Shown here in pieces: positions 9,164 through 18,311 of a DNA stretch of 64,000 nucleotides. A model generated the notes under the pieces. The model worked only from the letters and a program-made list of their open reading frames with translations. It made no database searches and had not been told where the DNA came from. Every line of letters starts with the position of its first letter. Position 1 is the first letter of the stretch. Source of the DNA: Aquabacterium sp. CECT 9606 (lineage in GTDB: Bacteria > Pseudomonadota > Gammaproteobacteria > Burkholderiales > Burkholderiaceae_C); assembly GCF_918741295.1 (NCBI RefSeq), contig NZ_CAKKNB010000002.1, positions 1 through 64,000 on the forward strand. The letters run 5' to 3'. A program made the translations under genes and the position numbers.

Positions 9164-11143
9164 TCAGCTCTGGAAGAAGCGCATGACGCGGGTTGGCACC
9201 TCAAAGCGCCGACGATTCAGGATGATGCCGTCGACCTTGCGGAACGCGGTGCGGAGCACGCCCAGGGCGTTGTCCACCACCGGCACCACGCTGGCTCGGG
9301 CCTCGACCACCATCACGATCAGGTCGGCCTTGCCCAGCGACAAAAACGCCTGCCGGTTGCTGAGCAGGTTGGAGGCTTGCAGCAAGGCAATCTCGCCCGG
9401 CTGCGCCTTGCCCGAGGCCGGATCGACCACCACCGTCACCCCTTGCGCCTGCAGCACCATCACCAGATGCTGGGCGATGAAGTTCACCCCCTCACCGGAG
9501 CGCGACGAAGTCAGGCCCACGGTCAGCCCCCGTTCAGCCACCTGGCCCAAGGGCAGGGTGCCATAAATGCGGTGCAAGCTGGCATGGAAATCATTGTCCG
9601 GCGCAATGCCCGAGATGTCCTTCACCGTGCTCCACAGCGGCACGCCAAAGCGGGCTTCAATGCGGCCACCATCGTGGATGCGCTGGTCCATCACCGAGCA
9701 CAGATACAGCACCAGCAAACCCACCACCGCACCGGCCGGCAAGGCCAGCGCCAGCAGCACCAGGCTCTTGGGCGAGGCGCGCGAGGGGTTCAAGGTGGCG
9801 TCCTGGATCACGGCGATGTTGTTGATGCGGTTGTCGTCCAGGGCCTGGTCGATGCGGGCTTTCTCCAGGCTGTCGAGGTAGAGCAGGCGGCTGCGTTCGG
9901 CCACCGTCAGGGCCTGTTCCAGGCGGGCCAGTTCGGGCTCGCTGGACAACACCTGCTGGCGGGCCTCCACCAGCTCGTCGCGTTCCTTGTTGAAGGCGGA
10001 GGTCAGGGACACGATCTCGCGCAGGCGCACGGCTTTTTCAAGCTCGCTCTTGGCCAGCAAGCTGCTCAGCTCATTGGGCGCGCGTTTCTCGCCGCGCTGC
10101 ATGGGCCGGTCTTCCACCTTCAGTTGCGCTTCAAGCGCGGTGATGCTTTCATTGAGCGCCAGGATGGCCGGCGCGCCGTCCTTGAACACGCGCAAAGCCT
10201 CGGCGCGCTGGCGCTTCAACTCGCCCAACTGGTTGCTCAAGGCCAACCAGGCCGGCCCGTAACCCACGTCACGCTCGGCCACTGTCTCTTTGGAAAGGCC
10301 CTTGGCACGCCCGGCCGCGTAGGCCGCGCCTTCTTCCAACGCCGAGCGCTCGGCCAGCAACTCGGACTGGCGTGTGCGCAAATCGTTCAAGCGCTTGGTG
10401 ATGGCCGTGAGGCGCTCTTCCGCGCTGATGCCATTGATCTGGGTCAGGCGACCACGCAGTTGGCCCTTGATCGATTCAATCTGCTGGTCAGTGTCGCGCA
10501 CCTTGTTGTCGTAGAAGACCACCAGCGTCTTGCGGCCCAGCACCGAAGTCCGCTCATCGGTGTAGACCTTGATCCAGGTCTTCATGATGCGCTGGGCCAG
10601 TACCGGGTCCCCCCACGTGAAGCGCAACTCCATGACGCTGGAACCCGGCCCGTGCGTCACGGTGAAAGCATCTTCCAGCCGGCTGGCCAGGCGGTCTTCC
10701 TCGCTCTGCACCTCGGACAGGCCCAGCATGACCGTGAAGGCGCGGATGCCATCGCGCACCGCGTTCACGGTCTTTTTGAGGTGGTATTTCAAGGCGTTCT
10801 TGAAACCCGGCGGGGCCTCGACCGGCAACTGCATTTCGGGCAGGTACAGGCGCGCCACTTGCGTGACCACAGGCCGGCCGGTCAGCATCTTTTCCTCATC
10901 GATGATGGGATCGCGCTGGCTGCTTTGCGGGGCGTAGGTGGCCCGGTCGGTCACGTCGATGGGCACCGTCAGGTTTTCACGGCCAGGCTTGACCAGCAAG
11001 CGCGCGTCGGATGCGTATTTGGGTGTCCACAGAAAAGCCCCCACCACGATCAAGGCGACGGTGACCCACAGCCCGATGAAGAACTGACGGCGGAAGATGT
11101 AGAACAGCCGGACGATGTCCCGGAAAGAACGGATATCGATCAT
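9164..11143 (-). CDS. Wzc/GumC-like polysaccharide co-polymerase with degenerate kinase domain
   Basis: 659 residues. A Wzz-type domain starts with a cytoplasmic tip and a first membrane span (FFIGLWVTVALIVVGAFLW, about 20-38). A long periplasmic coiled-coil part follows (about 190-440), then a second span (VLLALALPAGAVVGLLVLYL). The C-terminal cytoplasmic part resembles the tyrosine kinase of Wzc/EpsB proteins. However, its Walker A is LTSSRSGEGVNFI, with Val-Asn where active kinases have Lys-Ser/Thr, the Walker A' is VVVDPASG, and there is no C-terminal tyrosine cluster. It therefore probably controls chain length and export with Wza as a scaffold, without kinase activity. Confidence 0.85.
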   Translation of the reverse strand: MIDIRSFRDIVRLFYIFRRQFFIGLWVTVALIVVGAFLWTPKYASDARLLVKPGRENLTVPIDVTDRATYAPQSSQRDPIIDEEKMLTGRPVVTQVARLYLPEMQLPVEAPPGFKNALKYHLKKTVNAVRDGIRAFTVMLGLSEVQSEEDRLASRLEDAFTVTHGPGSSVMELRFTWGDPVLAQRIMKTWIKVYTDERTSVLGRKTLVVFYDNKVRDTDQQIESIKGQLRGRLTQINGISAEERLTAITKRLNDLRTRQSELLAERSALEEGAAYAAGRAKGLSKETVAERDVGYGPAWLALSNQLGELKRQRAEALRVFKDGAPAILALNESITALEAQLKVEDRPMQRGEKRAPNELSSLLAKSELEKAVRLREIVSLTSAFNKERDELVEARQQVLSSEPELARLEQALTVAERSRLLYLDSLEKARIDQALDDNRINNIAVIQDATLNPSRASPKSLVLLALALPAGAVVGLLVLYLCSVMDQRIHDGGRIEARFGVPLWSTVKDISGIAPDNDFHASLHRIYGTLPLGQVAERGLTVGLTSSRSGEGVNFIAQHLVMVLQAQGVTVVVDPASGKAQPGEIALLQASNLLSNRQAFLSLGKADLIVMVVEARASVVPVVDNALGVLRTAFRKVDGIILNRRRFEVPTRVMRFFQS

Positions 11144-11173
11144 GATGCTTGGCGGACTGCTTTCTTCTTCACG

Positions 11174-11941
11174 TCATTTGACCTTGGTTTCGCCCCAGCT
11201 GTAGCTCACACCCAGCGCGCGGGTAAAAGGCAGCAACTGGTTGATGTAGACCTCGACGCCATCGCCCGCATTGCCCGCGGCCGACTTGGGCACGAACAAC
11301 ACATCGCCGCGCTGGAAGGCCAGCGTGGGGGTGCCGCCCTCGGTGGGTTGCAGCAGGCGGCTGAAATCCACGAAATAAAGCTGGTAGCGCGATTGCTCGT
11401 CCAGGCGCAGCAACGCCACGTGGGTGGGATCGGCGCTGGGCATCAGGCCACCAGCGGCGAACAGACCTTGCTCCAGGGTGGCCACGGCCGACATGTCGAG
11501 CGGGCCGGGGGTGCGCACCGCACCGCCGATGACCACCTTGCTGCTGGGCGAGGACACGATGTTGATGGTCACGCCGGGCTCCCGGTAGTAGGCCTCCAGG
11601 CGCGATCGCATGAGTTGCGCGACCTCGTCGGGCGTTTTGCCGGCGGCCTCCACGCGGCCCGCATAGCGGTAAGAGAAGCTGCCATCAGAGCGCACCGAAT
11701 AGATCTGCGACTGGCTGTCTTCGACCAGGTTGCGCAAATCAAGCGAGACCGCGTCTTGCGAATCACGCACGATGCGCAAAGTGTCGCCCGGGTGAATGCG
11801 CGTGGGCTGCCTGGCCATGCGGGCGATGTCATCGGCCGTCAGCCGCCGAGCGCCCAGGGCAGCGTCGCTGGGCGGCGTCAGGTTGCCCATGGGTGTGCAG
11901 GCGGCAAGGAACAAGCTGAACAGCAGGACAAAGAGCTTCAT
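11174..11941 (-). CDS. Wza-type polysaccharide export outer-membrane lipoprotein
   Basis: 255 residues starting MKLFVLLFSLFLAACTPMG, a lipoprotein signal peptide with lipobox LAAC (Cys15). The mature protein has a Poly_export domain (IHPGDTLRIVRDSQ, then DGSFSYRYAGRVEAAGKT) and an SLBB-like region (VVIGGAVRTPGPLDMSAVATLEQGLFAAGG). It would form the outer-membrane exit channel for the polymer, working with the Wzc-like protein encoded 30 bp downstream. The shorter start is preferred because it gives a clean lipoprotein signal; a longer frame upstream overlaps the GT2 gene. Confidence 0.9.
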   Translation of the reverse strand: MKLFVLLFSLFLAACTPMGNLTPPSDAALGARRLTADDIARMARQPTRIHPGDTLRIVRDSQDAVSLDLRNLVEDSQSQIYSVRSDGSFSYRYAGRVEAAGKTPDEVAQLMRSRLEAYYREPGVTINIVSSPSSKVVIGGAVRTPGPLDMSAVATLEQGLFAAGGLMPSADPTHVALLRLDEQSRYQLYFVDFSRLLQPTEGGTPTLAFQRGDVLFVPKSAAGNAGDGVEVYINQLLPFTRALGVSYSWGETKVK

Positions 11942-12075
11942 GGCAGACGGCGAGGGGCCTTGCAGGCGATGGACAAATCGGGGGGATGGGCCGGGCGAGC
12001 GCGGCCGGGCAGTGGCGTCAGCGACAGGTGAGCGCATCATAAGAGGGCGCGTGCCGGAATTGCCGCCCGCCATCG

Positions 12076-12993
12076 TCATGCCGACACGTCGGGCTGCTTG
12101 ATCCGTGGTGTTTCGACGAACTGGCTGCGCCACTGCCGGTAAGCCTTGCCCATGGCGGACCGGTTGGGGCGCCAGATCCAGGGCACGCCAAATTTGACGA
12201 AGAAGCGCAACATGCTGCGCAGGTGCGTTTTGCCCGAGGTGGACCAGATGCCCGCCTGACTGTGGCGCTGGTGCTCGTGCACCAACTCCACTTCGGGCAC
12301 GGCCATGACCGACCAGCCGCCCACCCACATGCGCGCGCACAGATCCACTTCCTCGAAGTACAAAAAGTAGCCCTCGTCCATGCAACCGACCTGCTCGAAG
12401 GCGGTGCGGCGCACGACAAAACCGGTGCCCATCACCCAGTCCGCCTCGAAGGGCCCTTCGCGCCAGTTGCGCTTGAGCAGGTGAGACTTGACCAGACGGC
12501 GCAGGGGCGCCAGTTTGCCCAGTGCGGTGCGCCGCGCCAGGATGTCAGGCAGCGAATAAAAGCGCCGCGCCGAATATTGCAGGGAGCCGTCCGGGTTGAT
12601 CAGCTTCAGGCCGGCCACGCCCACCTTGGGCTGCTGGTCAAACAGGCGCTGGATGACCTGCACGGTATTGCTCAGGAAGTAGGTGTCCGGGTTGAGCACC
12701 AGGACGAGGTCTGTGTGAGAGGCCGCCACGCCCAGATTGACGCCAGCGCCAAAGCCGCCATTGCGCCCCGACAGGATCACCCGCACGCCGTCGGTCAGTG
12801 CCGCCTTCAACTGCTCACCTGAACCATCGGGCGAGTGGTTGTCCACCACCACGATGTCCGACGGCTGGGCGATCTGGTGCGCCAGCAGCGAGCGAACGCA
12901 CTGCATGGTCAGATCAAAAGTGCGGTAATTGACGATGACGACGCCAAGGGTGCTGGTCGGAGATGAAGGCTCGCCTGCGGCGGTTTGAGACAT
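12076..12993 (-). CDS. Glycosyltransferase family 2 enzyme, first gene of the EPS operon
   Basis: 305 residues, with the GT-A fold start LGVVIVNYRTFDLTMQCVRS. Donor-site motifs include DIVVVDNHSPDG and LVLVLNPDTYFL (DXD-like NPD), and FEEVDLCARMWVGGW matches the ED acceptor motif of rhamnosyl/GlcNAc transferases such as WbbL. It probably transfers a hexose or rhamnose to the lipid-linked repeat. It heads the minus-strand cluster with an AAGAAGAAAG-like ribosome site upstream of the ATG. The gap to the Wza gene is about 130 bp, larger than elsewhere in the operon. Confidence 0.87.
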   Translation of the reverse strand: MSQTAAGEPSSPTSTLGVVIVNYRTFDLTMQCVRSLLAHQIAQPSDIVVVDNHSPDGSGEQLKAALTDGVRVILSGRNGGFGAGVNLGVAASHTDLVLVLNPDTYFLSNTVQVIQRLFDQQPKVGVAGLKLINPDGSLQYSARRFYSLPDILARRTALGKLAPLRRLVKSHLLKRNWREGPFEADWVMGTGFVVRRTAFEQVGCMDEGYFLYFEEVDLCARMWVGGWSVMAVPEVELVHEHQRHSQAGIWSTSGKTHLRSMLRFFVKFGVPWIWRPNRSAMGKAYRQWRSQFVETPRIKQPDVSA

Positions 12994-13045
12994 GACGGCT
13001 TTCTTCTTAACGGGCTACGTTCTGATTGTCGGGGAAACCCCAGTG

Positions 13046-13074
13046 TTGAGGTCCCCCTCATCTGGGCGGATAAT
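13046..13074 (+). promoter_or_regulatory. Predicted sigma70 promoter of the 13167 outer-membrane protein gene
   Basis: The -35 TTGAGG (13046-13051) is separated by 17 nt from the -10 GATAAT (13069-13074). The gene starts about 90 nt downstream. Between them lies a short tandem TTGTAACG-type repeat (near 13091-13108) of unknown meaning. Confidence 0.6.
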
Positions 13075-13166
13075 CGCCGTGCGTTGCCATTTGTAACGTT
13101 GTAACGTGGCTCACCCTGCCGCAGAGGCCTGGGACGCCCATTTCCTTGCAACTCCGGGAGTTTTTC

Positions 13167-13742
13167 TTGAAGAAGATCTTTTTGGCCGCGCTGGCCGCAG
13201 GCGTCATGGGCTCCTGCTGGGCCAGCGAATGGAGCCCGTTCCTGGGCGGTGGCCTCACGGCTGGCGGCGACAAGCTCACCCAGGTGACCTACGTCAGCGG
13301 CGACACCCAGAACCTGCACGGCGGCGGCCTGATCGACTTGCGAGCCGGGCTGGACTTCCGCATGGTCAACTCCGACATCTCGCTGCAAGGCGTGATCGCG
13401 TACCACACTGACCGCTCCAACGCGGACAACGGTTCGGTCGACTTCACCCGCATGCCGATTGAATTCTTGGTGCAGTGGCACGCCAATGAAAAATGGGCGT
13501 TTGCCGGCGGCATTCGCAAAGCCCTGGAGCCCAAGTACAACGGCTCAGGCGCTGGCACCCAGTTTGGCAGTGACCAAAAGTACAAGAGCTCGATGGGCTG
13601 GATCGTGGAAGGCGAGTACGCCATCACCCCCAGCGTTGGCCTGAAGGCCCGCTACGTGAAAGAAGACTACACCTCGCGCGCCACCGGCGAAAAAGCCGAC
13701 GGCAGCCACTTCGGCCTGCTGGGCGTGTACTACTTCCGCTGA
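13167..13742 (+). CDS. Small outer-membrane beta-barrel protein (TTG start)
   Basis: 191 residues with a signal peptide MKKIFLAALAAGVMGSCWAS and a mature part rich in alternating aromatic strands, ending in ...LLGVYYFR, whose terminal aromatic residues fit a BAM insertion signal. The start is taken as TTG at 13167 because GGGAG lies 6 nt upstream and it gives a canonical signal peptide; another in-frame TTG at 13146 has no ribosome site. It resembles the small eight-stranded OmpW/PagP-size barrels common in Burkholderiales, but I cannot assign a specific function. It is transcribed divergently from the exopolysaccharide operon. Confidence 0.75.
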   Translation: MKKIFLAALAAGVMGSCWASEWSPFLGGGLTAGGDKLTQVTYVSGDTQNLHGGGLIDLRAGLDFRMVNSDISLQGVIAYHTDRSNADNGSVDFTRMPIEFLVQWHANEKWAFAGGIRKALEPKYNGSGAGTQFGSDQKYKSSMGWIVEGEYAITPSVGLKARYVKEDYTSRATGEKADGSHFGLLGVYYFR

Positions 13743-13745
13743 GCC

Positions 13746-13780
13746 TTGGCGCCTCGGCCCTTCTTCAGGGCAAGCGCCAA
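13746..13780. terminator. Candidate bidirectional hairpin between the OMP gene and ung
   Basis: TTGGCGC (13746-13752) pairs with GCGCCAA (13774-13780), and inside it GCCC (13757-13760) pairs with GGGC (13768-13771). It lies at the convergent ends of the two genes and overlaps the last codons of ung. There is no clear T run, so factor-independent termination is uncertain. Confidence 0.35.
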
Positions 13781-14520
13781 TCCAAGGCCACGCCATGGCG
13801 TGCCCAGAAATCCTGTGCCGCACGGAAGTGGCCACAGCCGATGAAGGGCACCGGCCCCCGCGTGGCCGACAAAGGCGACGGGTGGTTGCTGAGCAGCAAC
13901 TCGTGCCTTTGGCCGTGGCTTTCAATCAGCTCGCGTTTGCGTTGGGCATGAGCGCCCCACAGCATGAACACCTTTGGGCCGGCATCCTGCGCCACCGCAG
14001 CGATGATCAGGTCGGTCAGCACCTCCCAGCCCCAGCCCGCATGGCTCCCCGCCTGGGACTCGGTCACCGTGAGCGTGGTGTTCAACAACAGCACGCCTTG
14101 CCCGGCCCAACTTTGCAAACAACCGTGGGTGGGCGGCGCCAACGCCAGATCCCGTTGGATCTCTTTGTAGATGTTGCGCAAGCTCGGCGGCACTTTCACG
14201 CCCGGCAGCACTGAAAACGCCAGGCCATGCGCCTGGTTGGGGCCGTGGTAGGGGTCCTGGCCCAAGATGACGACGCGCACTTGCGCGCGCCTGGTCAGCG
14301 CCAAAGCCGCGAACACATTCCCAGGGAAAATGGTGTCGCCCGCCAGCCGGCGTTGTTCGACCCGCTGGATCAAGGCCTGTCCCGCGGCGCTGTGGCGGAA
14401 CGCTTCGGTCAAATCGCGCCAGTCGGGCGGCACGGCGTCAAAGCAATCGGCCAAAGGCACGTTCAGGCGGTTGGCCGGCACGACGGTGGTCGCCACCTCG
14501 CCAAACAGATCCGCGGGCAT
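13765..14520 (-). CDS. ung: Uracil-DNA glycosylase
   Basis: 251 residues, family 1 UDG. Residues 87-93 are GQDPYHG with the water-activating Asp89. FSVLPGVKVPPSLRNIYKE matches the uracil-binding region, and LLLSNHPSPLSA is the conserved HPSPLS motif with the catalytic His. The enzyme removes uracil from DNA to start base-excision repair. Its ATG overlaps the trpC stop codon by one base (TGATG), so it is translationally coupled to the trp genes, an arrangement typical of Burkholderiales. Confidence 0.97.
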   Translation of the reverse strand: MPADLFGEVATTVVPANRLNVPLADCFDAVPPDWRDLTEAFRHSAAGQALIQRVEQRRLAGDTIFPGNVFAALALTRRAQVRVVILGQDPYHGPNQAHGLAFSVLPGVKVPPSLRNIYKEIQRDLALAPPTHGCLQSWAGQGVLLLNTTLTVTESQAGSHAGWGWEVLTDLIIAAVAQDAGPKVFMLWGAHAQRKRELIESHGQRHELLLSNHPSPLSATRGPVPFIGCGHFRAAQDFWARHGVALDWRLP

Positions 14521-15320
14521 CAGGCGAACAGATCGGCCAGGGCCGCACCCGGATCGGGCGCGCGCATGAACGCCTCGCCAACCAGGAAGGCGTGGACTTG
14601 GGCATCGCGCATGCGCTGCACATCCGCCCGGCCCAGGATGCCGGATTCGGTGACCAGCACGCGGTCGGCCGGCACGTTTTTGAGCAAGCCCAGGGTGGTG
14701 TCCAGCGTGACCTCGAAGGTGCGCAGGTTGCGGTTGTTGATGCCGACCAGCGGGGTCTTCAAGCGCAGGCTGCGGTCCAGCTCTTCGCCATCATGCACTT
14801 CAACCAGCACAGCCATGCCCAGTGAGTGAGCGCACGCTTCCAGATCCGCCATCTGGGCATCGTCCAGGCAGGCGGCGATCAGCAGGATGCAGTCGGCACC
14901 CATGGCCCGGGCTTCGTAGACCTGGTAATCGCTGACCATGAAATCCTTGCGCAGCACGGGCAAATCGCAGGCCGCGCGGGCCTGCTGCAGGTAGCTGGCC
15001 TGGCCCTGGAAGAACTGCTCGTCGGTGAGCACGCTGAGGCAGGCGGCGCCATGCAATGCATAGCTGGCCGCGATCTGCGCGGGCACGAAATGCTCGCGCA
15101 GCACGCCTTTGCTGGGGCTGGCTTTCTTGACTTCGGCGATGACACCGGCCTGGCCCGCCGCGATCTTGGCGCGAACGGCGCCCACGAAATCACGCAGGTC
15201 GGCCTGCTCCAGGTTACGGACTTCGGCCTCGGCGCGCACGGCGGCGAGAGGCTGGCGCTTCAAGGCCTGCTCGATTTCCTGGTGCTTGACCGCGACGATT
15301 TTCTTGAGGATGTCGGACAT
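14520..15320 (-). CDS. trpC: Indole-3-glycerol phosphate synthase
   Basis: 266 residues, TIM barrel. It converts carboxyphenylaminodeoxyribulose phosphate to indole-3-glycerol phosphate in tryptophan biosynthesis. Conserved pieces include [13 protein letters not shown] near the N-terminus (catalytic Lys), [40 protein letters not shown] and VTESGI. The ATG at 15320 is chosen, 5 bp after the trpD stop; a TTG three codons upstream would overlap trpD. Confidence 0.97.
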   Translation of the reverse strand: MSDILKKIVAVKHQEIEQALKRQPLAAVRAEAEVRNLEQADLRDFVGAVRAKIAAGQAGVIAEVKKASPSKGVLREHFVPAQIAASYALHGAACLSVLTDEQFFQGQASYLQQARAACDLPVLRKDFMVSDYQVYEARAMGADCILLIAACLDDAQMADLEACAHSLGMAVLVEVHDGEELDRSLRLKTPLVGINNRNLRTFEVTLDTTLGLLKNVPADRVLVTESGILGRADVQRMRDAQVHAFLVGEAFMRAPDPGAALADLFA

Positions 15321-15325
15321 GGTCG

Positions 15326-16354
15326 TCAAAAGCCTTGGGTGGTCTGAACAAAGGCGGCCAGCGCCTGGGCGGCGCGGCCGCTGGCCAGCGCTTCGCGGGC
15401 GCGCTGAACGCCGTCGGCCAGCGAATCAGCCACATTGGCGGCATACAGGGCAGCAGCGGCGTTCAGCACGACGATGTCGCGGGCGGGGCCGGGCTCGTTG
15501 TTCAGCACGCGGCGCACGGTGGCCAGCGAGGCCTCGCGGTTGGCCGCCTTGAGGGCGGAGCCATCGTGCTCGGCCATGCCGAACTCCTCGGGGCGGATGG
15601 TGTATTCGCGCACCTCGCCGTCTTTCAACTCGGCCACCCAGGTCTCGCCCGACAGGGTGATCTCGTCCAGGCCATCGCAGCCGTGCACGATCAGCACATG
15701 CTGCGAGCCCAGGCGCTGTAGCACTCTGGCCTGCAGGCCGACCAGGTCGCGGTGGAACACGCCCATGAGCTGGTTGGGTGCGCCGGCCGGGTTAGTCAGC
15801 GGGCCCAGGATATTGAACAGCGTGCGCACGCCCAGCTCCTTGCGGACGGGCGCGGCGTGCTTCATGGCGCCATGGTGGTTGGGCGCGAACATGAAGCCCA
15901 CGCCGGTTTTTGCCAGGCACTGCGCCACCTGCTCGGGCGTCAGGTCGATGCGGACGCCCAGGGCTTCGAGCACGTCGGCGCTGCCGGTGCTGGACGACAC
16001 GCTGCGGCCACCATGCTTGGCCACGCGCGCACCGGCGGCAGCCGCCACGAACATGGCCGTCGTCGAGATGTTGAAGGTGTGCGCGCCATCGCCGCCCGTG
16101 CCGCACAGGTCGACCAGGTGGGTGGTGTCGGCCACGTGGACGGGCGTGCAGAACTCGCGCATCACCTGCGCGGCCGCCGCCAGCTCGCCCACGGTTTCCT
16201 TCTTGACGCGCAGCCCGGTGATGAGCGCGGCCATGACCACGGGCGACATCTCGCCGCGCATGATGCGGCGCATCAGTCCCAGCATCTCGTCGTGGAAGAT
16301 TTCGCGGTGCTCGATGACGCGCTGCAGCGCCTGGGTGTCGGTGATGGTGGTCAT
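15326..16354 (-). CDS. trpD: Anthranilate phosphoribosyltransferase
   Basis: 342 residues. Transfers the phosphoribosyl group of PRPP to anthranilate. The PRPP-binding loop [17 protein letters not shown] is at about residues 80-96, and [19 protein letters not shown] and [12 protein letters not shown] follow as in all TrpD proteins. The gene starts 9 bp after the trpG stop and ends 5 bp before trpC, so the three are one operon. Confidence 0.97.
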   Translation of the reverse strand: MTTITDTQALQRVIEHREIFHDEMLGLMRRIMRGEMSPVVMAALITGLRVKKETVGELAAAAQVMREFCTPVHVADTTHLVDLCGTGGDGAHTFNISTTAMFVAAAAGARVAKHGGRSVSSSTGSADVLEALGVRIDLTPEQVAQCLAKTGVGFMFAPNHHGAMKHAAPVRKELGVRTLFNILGPLTNPAGAPNQLMGVFHRDLVGLQARVLQRLGSQHVLIVHGCDGLDEITLSGETWVAELKDGEVREYTIRPEEFGMAEHDGSALKAANREASLATVRRVLNNEPGPARDIVVLNAAAALYAANVADSLADGVQRAREALASGRAAQALAAFVQTTQGF

Positions 16355-16363
16355 GCCCTCACC

Positions 16364-16948
16364 TCACATGGTCAGGAAGTTCTTGAGCATGGCGTGGCCG
16401 TGCTCGGTCAGGATCGACTCAGGGTGGAACTGCACGCCTTCCAGCGGCGCGAAGTGCTTGTCGGTTTGCGGGCCTTTGTGGCGCACGCCCATGATCTCGC
16501 CGTCTTCCGAGGTGGAGGTGATCTCCAGGAAGTCGGGCAGGCTGCTCTTTTCGATGGCCAGCGAGTGGTAGCGGATCACCGTGAAGTGGTCAGGCAGGTC
16601 TTTGTAGACGCCCTTCTGGTCGGTGCTGATGACGCTGGTCTTGCCGTGCATCTGCGTTTGGGCGCGGATCACCTTGCCGCCCAGCGCGGCGCCGATGGCC
16701 TGGTGGCCCAGACACACGCCCAGGATCGGCAACTGGCCGGTGAAACGCTGCAGGGCGGGCACGCACACGCCGGCTTCGGCGGGCGAACAGGGGCCGGGCG
16801 ACAGCACCAGGCGGTCGGGCTTCAGGGCGGCGATTTCATCGAGCGTGATTTCGTCGTTGCGCACGACGCGGACGTCTTCGCCCAGTTCGGCAAAGTACTG
16901 GACAAGGTTGAACGTGAAACTGTCGTAGTTGTCGATCATCAGCAGCAT
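16364..16948 (-). CDS. trpG: Anthranilate synthase component II (glutamine amidotransferase)
   Basis: 194 residues, class I glutamine amidotransferase that feeds ammonia to TrpE. The nucleophile is Cys79 in [10 protein letters not shown]; the oxyanion loop [12 protein letters not shown] is at 49-60, and the late GVQFHPES holds the catalytic His and Glu. Unusually, its partner gene trpE is about 2.5 kb upstream, separated by two opposite-strand acyltransferase genes. trpG must therefore use its own promoter or very long read-through. Confidence 0.96.
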   Translation of the reverse strand: MLLMIDNYDSFTFNLVQYFAELGEDVRVVRNDEITLDEIAALKPDRLVLSPGPCSPAEAGVCVPALQRFTGQLPILGVCLGHQAIGAALGGKVIRAQTQMHGKTSVISTDQKGVYKDLPDHFTVIRYHSLAIEKSSLPDFLEITSTSEDGEIMGVRHKGPQTDKHFAPLEGVQFHPESILTEHGHAMLKNFLTM

Positions 16949-17273
16949 ATGCGCTCTATCCTATTGATTTCATGAGGGATTTTGGCATCCCCCGTGTTGA
17001 TACCCGATTGGATACCCGCGATGGGGTTGGTCAGAAGCTTGGCTTACGCCAGCGCTGACGCCAGAGGGCTGCTGAGGAGGGCAAGAACGCGTGCATGCCG
17101 CCATTTTAGCCATGCTGCGCGGCATCCTGGGGCCATGCCGGTTTTGTCTTGGGCCAAGGTGGCGGACGATGACCGGCTCGGCAGGTCAGGCCCATTTCTT
17201 GCCTACTTTGAATATGACGTAATTAGCAGCTGGTAACGCTTTGGTGAATACCGGGTCAAGGGCAAATTCAAAC
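16949..17273. other. 325-bp intergenic region between trpG and the divergent acyltransferase genes
   Basis: It should hold promoters in both directions. The minus side carries AGGATAGAG as the trpG ribosome site. A direct repeat GATACCCG-ATTG-GATACCCG lies at 16999-17018. Around 17200-17270 the composition becomes AT-richer (TTTGAATATGACGTAATTAG), marking the side of the acyltransferase insert. No tRNA, IS end or integrase site is visible. Confidence 0.5.
16999..17018. repeat. Direct repeat GATACCCG x2 upstream of trpG
   Basis: Two identical 8-mers GATACCCG separated by ATTG, that is a 12-bp period or slightly more than one helix turn, located 50-70 bp before the trpG start codon. Spacing and position fit a regulator binding site, but no regulator can be named. 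Confidence 0.4.
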
Positions 17274-18311
17274 ATGATCACCGGGCTTCATTATTTGCGG
17301 GCCATTGCCGCCATGCTGGTGGTTGGACACCATGCCGTTTCATATTTTCCGCGACCCGATGAATGGACGTCTTTTGGTGAGGCGGGCGTTGATGTATTTT
17401 TCGTCATCAGCGGATTCGTCATGGCCTGGACCACGCGCCATGCAGGACCGACACCCACGCAGGCCGCCTTTGATTTTCTGGTGCGCCGGTTAATCCGCGT
17501 GGTGCCTCTTTACTGGTTGGCCTTGTTATGGATTACCAAACGAGACCTGGTTCATCTTGAGCTGGACCCGGCGGTGCTCCTGGATTTTGTGTTTCTGCCC
17601 AGGTTCAACCCGGACCACTTCAACCACATCTTCCCTGTGCTGGTGCCGGGCTGGACCATCAACTACGAGATGTTTTTCTACGCGGTTTTTGCGATTTCAT
17701 TGCTATTTGGCAAATATCAATATGCCATTATTTTTCCTGCCCTGGCATTTCTCATCACCCTTGGTCACCTGGTGGAATATCCGTCAGCGTTTGGCCAGTT
17801 TTATACCTCGTCCATCATGGCCGAATTTTTATATGGCATATTGATTTGCAAATGGGTGCAAAGGCATGGTCAGGATCATCACCCGCGATTGGCCTGGCTG
17901 GCGCTGATTTCCGGCTTTGTGGGGCTGGCCCTGCTCTGGCCCGGCGACCACATTCCCCGGGCTTATGTGGCCGGGCCGCTCGCCGCGCTGATTGTTTACG
18001 CGGGTATCCTGGCTTTCAACGGTTGGCATGTGCCCTGGTTGCACCGCCTGGCCGACGCCTCGTTTTCCATTTACCTCACGCACTTGTTCACGTTCCGACT
18101 CTCGCGCACTTTGCTGCAAGGTTTGCCGCCTGACCAGCCCAGCCCGGTGGCCATGGTGGTGGCCGTGGGTGTGCAATTGGCCGTGGCCGCGGCGGTTGGC
18201 CTGCTGGTGCACCGCTGGATTGAGCAACCGCTCACCCGATACCTGACGCGGCGTTTTCTCAAGCCTCGCCGCCTGGCCACCGAACCAGGCATGTCAACAT
18301 CGGGGTCATGA
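17274..18311 (+). CDS. Acyltransferase-3 family membrane protein (first of pair)
   Basis: 345 residues, about ten membrane segments. It starts MITGLHYLRAIAAMLVVGHH with the R...H pair of acyltransferase-3, then FFVISGFVMAWTTRH, RRLIRVVPLYWLALLW and WTINYEMFFYAVF, all typical of OafA/ExoH-type O-acyltransferases. ATG at 17274 is chosen because the family begins just before LRAIAA; an alternative frame start at 17241 adds 11 atypical residues. Base composition in the first 600 bp is clearly more AT-rich than the flanking trp genes. It overlaps the next gene by 4 bp. It probably decorates a surface glycan. Confidence 0.85.
   Translation: MITGLHYLRAIAAMLVVGHHAVSYFPRPDEWTSFGEAGVDVFFVISGFVMAWTTRHAGPTPTQAAFDFLVRRLIRVVPLYWLALLWITKRDLVHLELDPAVLLDFVFLPRFNPDHFNHIFPVLVPGWTINYEMFFYAVFAISLLFGKYQYAIIFPALAFLITLGHLVEYPSAFGQFYTSSIMAEFLYGILICKWVQRHGQDHHPRLAWLALISGFVGLALLWPGDHIPRAYVAGPLAALIVYAGILAFNGWHVPWLHRLADASFSIYLTHLFTFRLSRTLLQGLPPDQPSPVAMVVAVGVQLAVAAAVGLLVHRWIEQPLTRYLTRRFLKPRRLATEPGMSTSGS

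Noticed and set aside
9131-12031. A 966-codon open frame on the plus strand opposite the EPS genes
   Set aside because: It is the antisense shadow of high-GC genes: His/Gln/Gly/Arg-rich composition, no domain, and it covers well-supported minus-strand genes.
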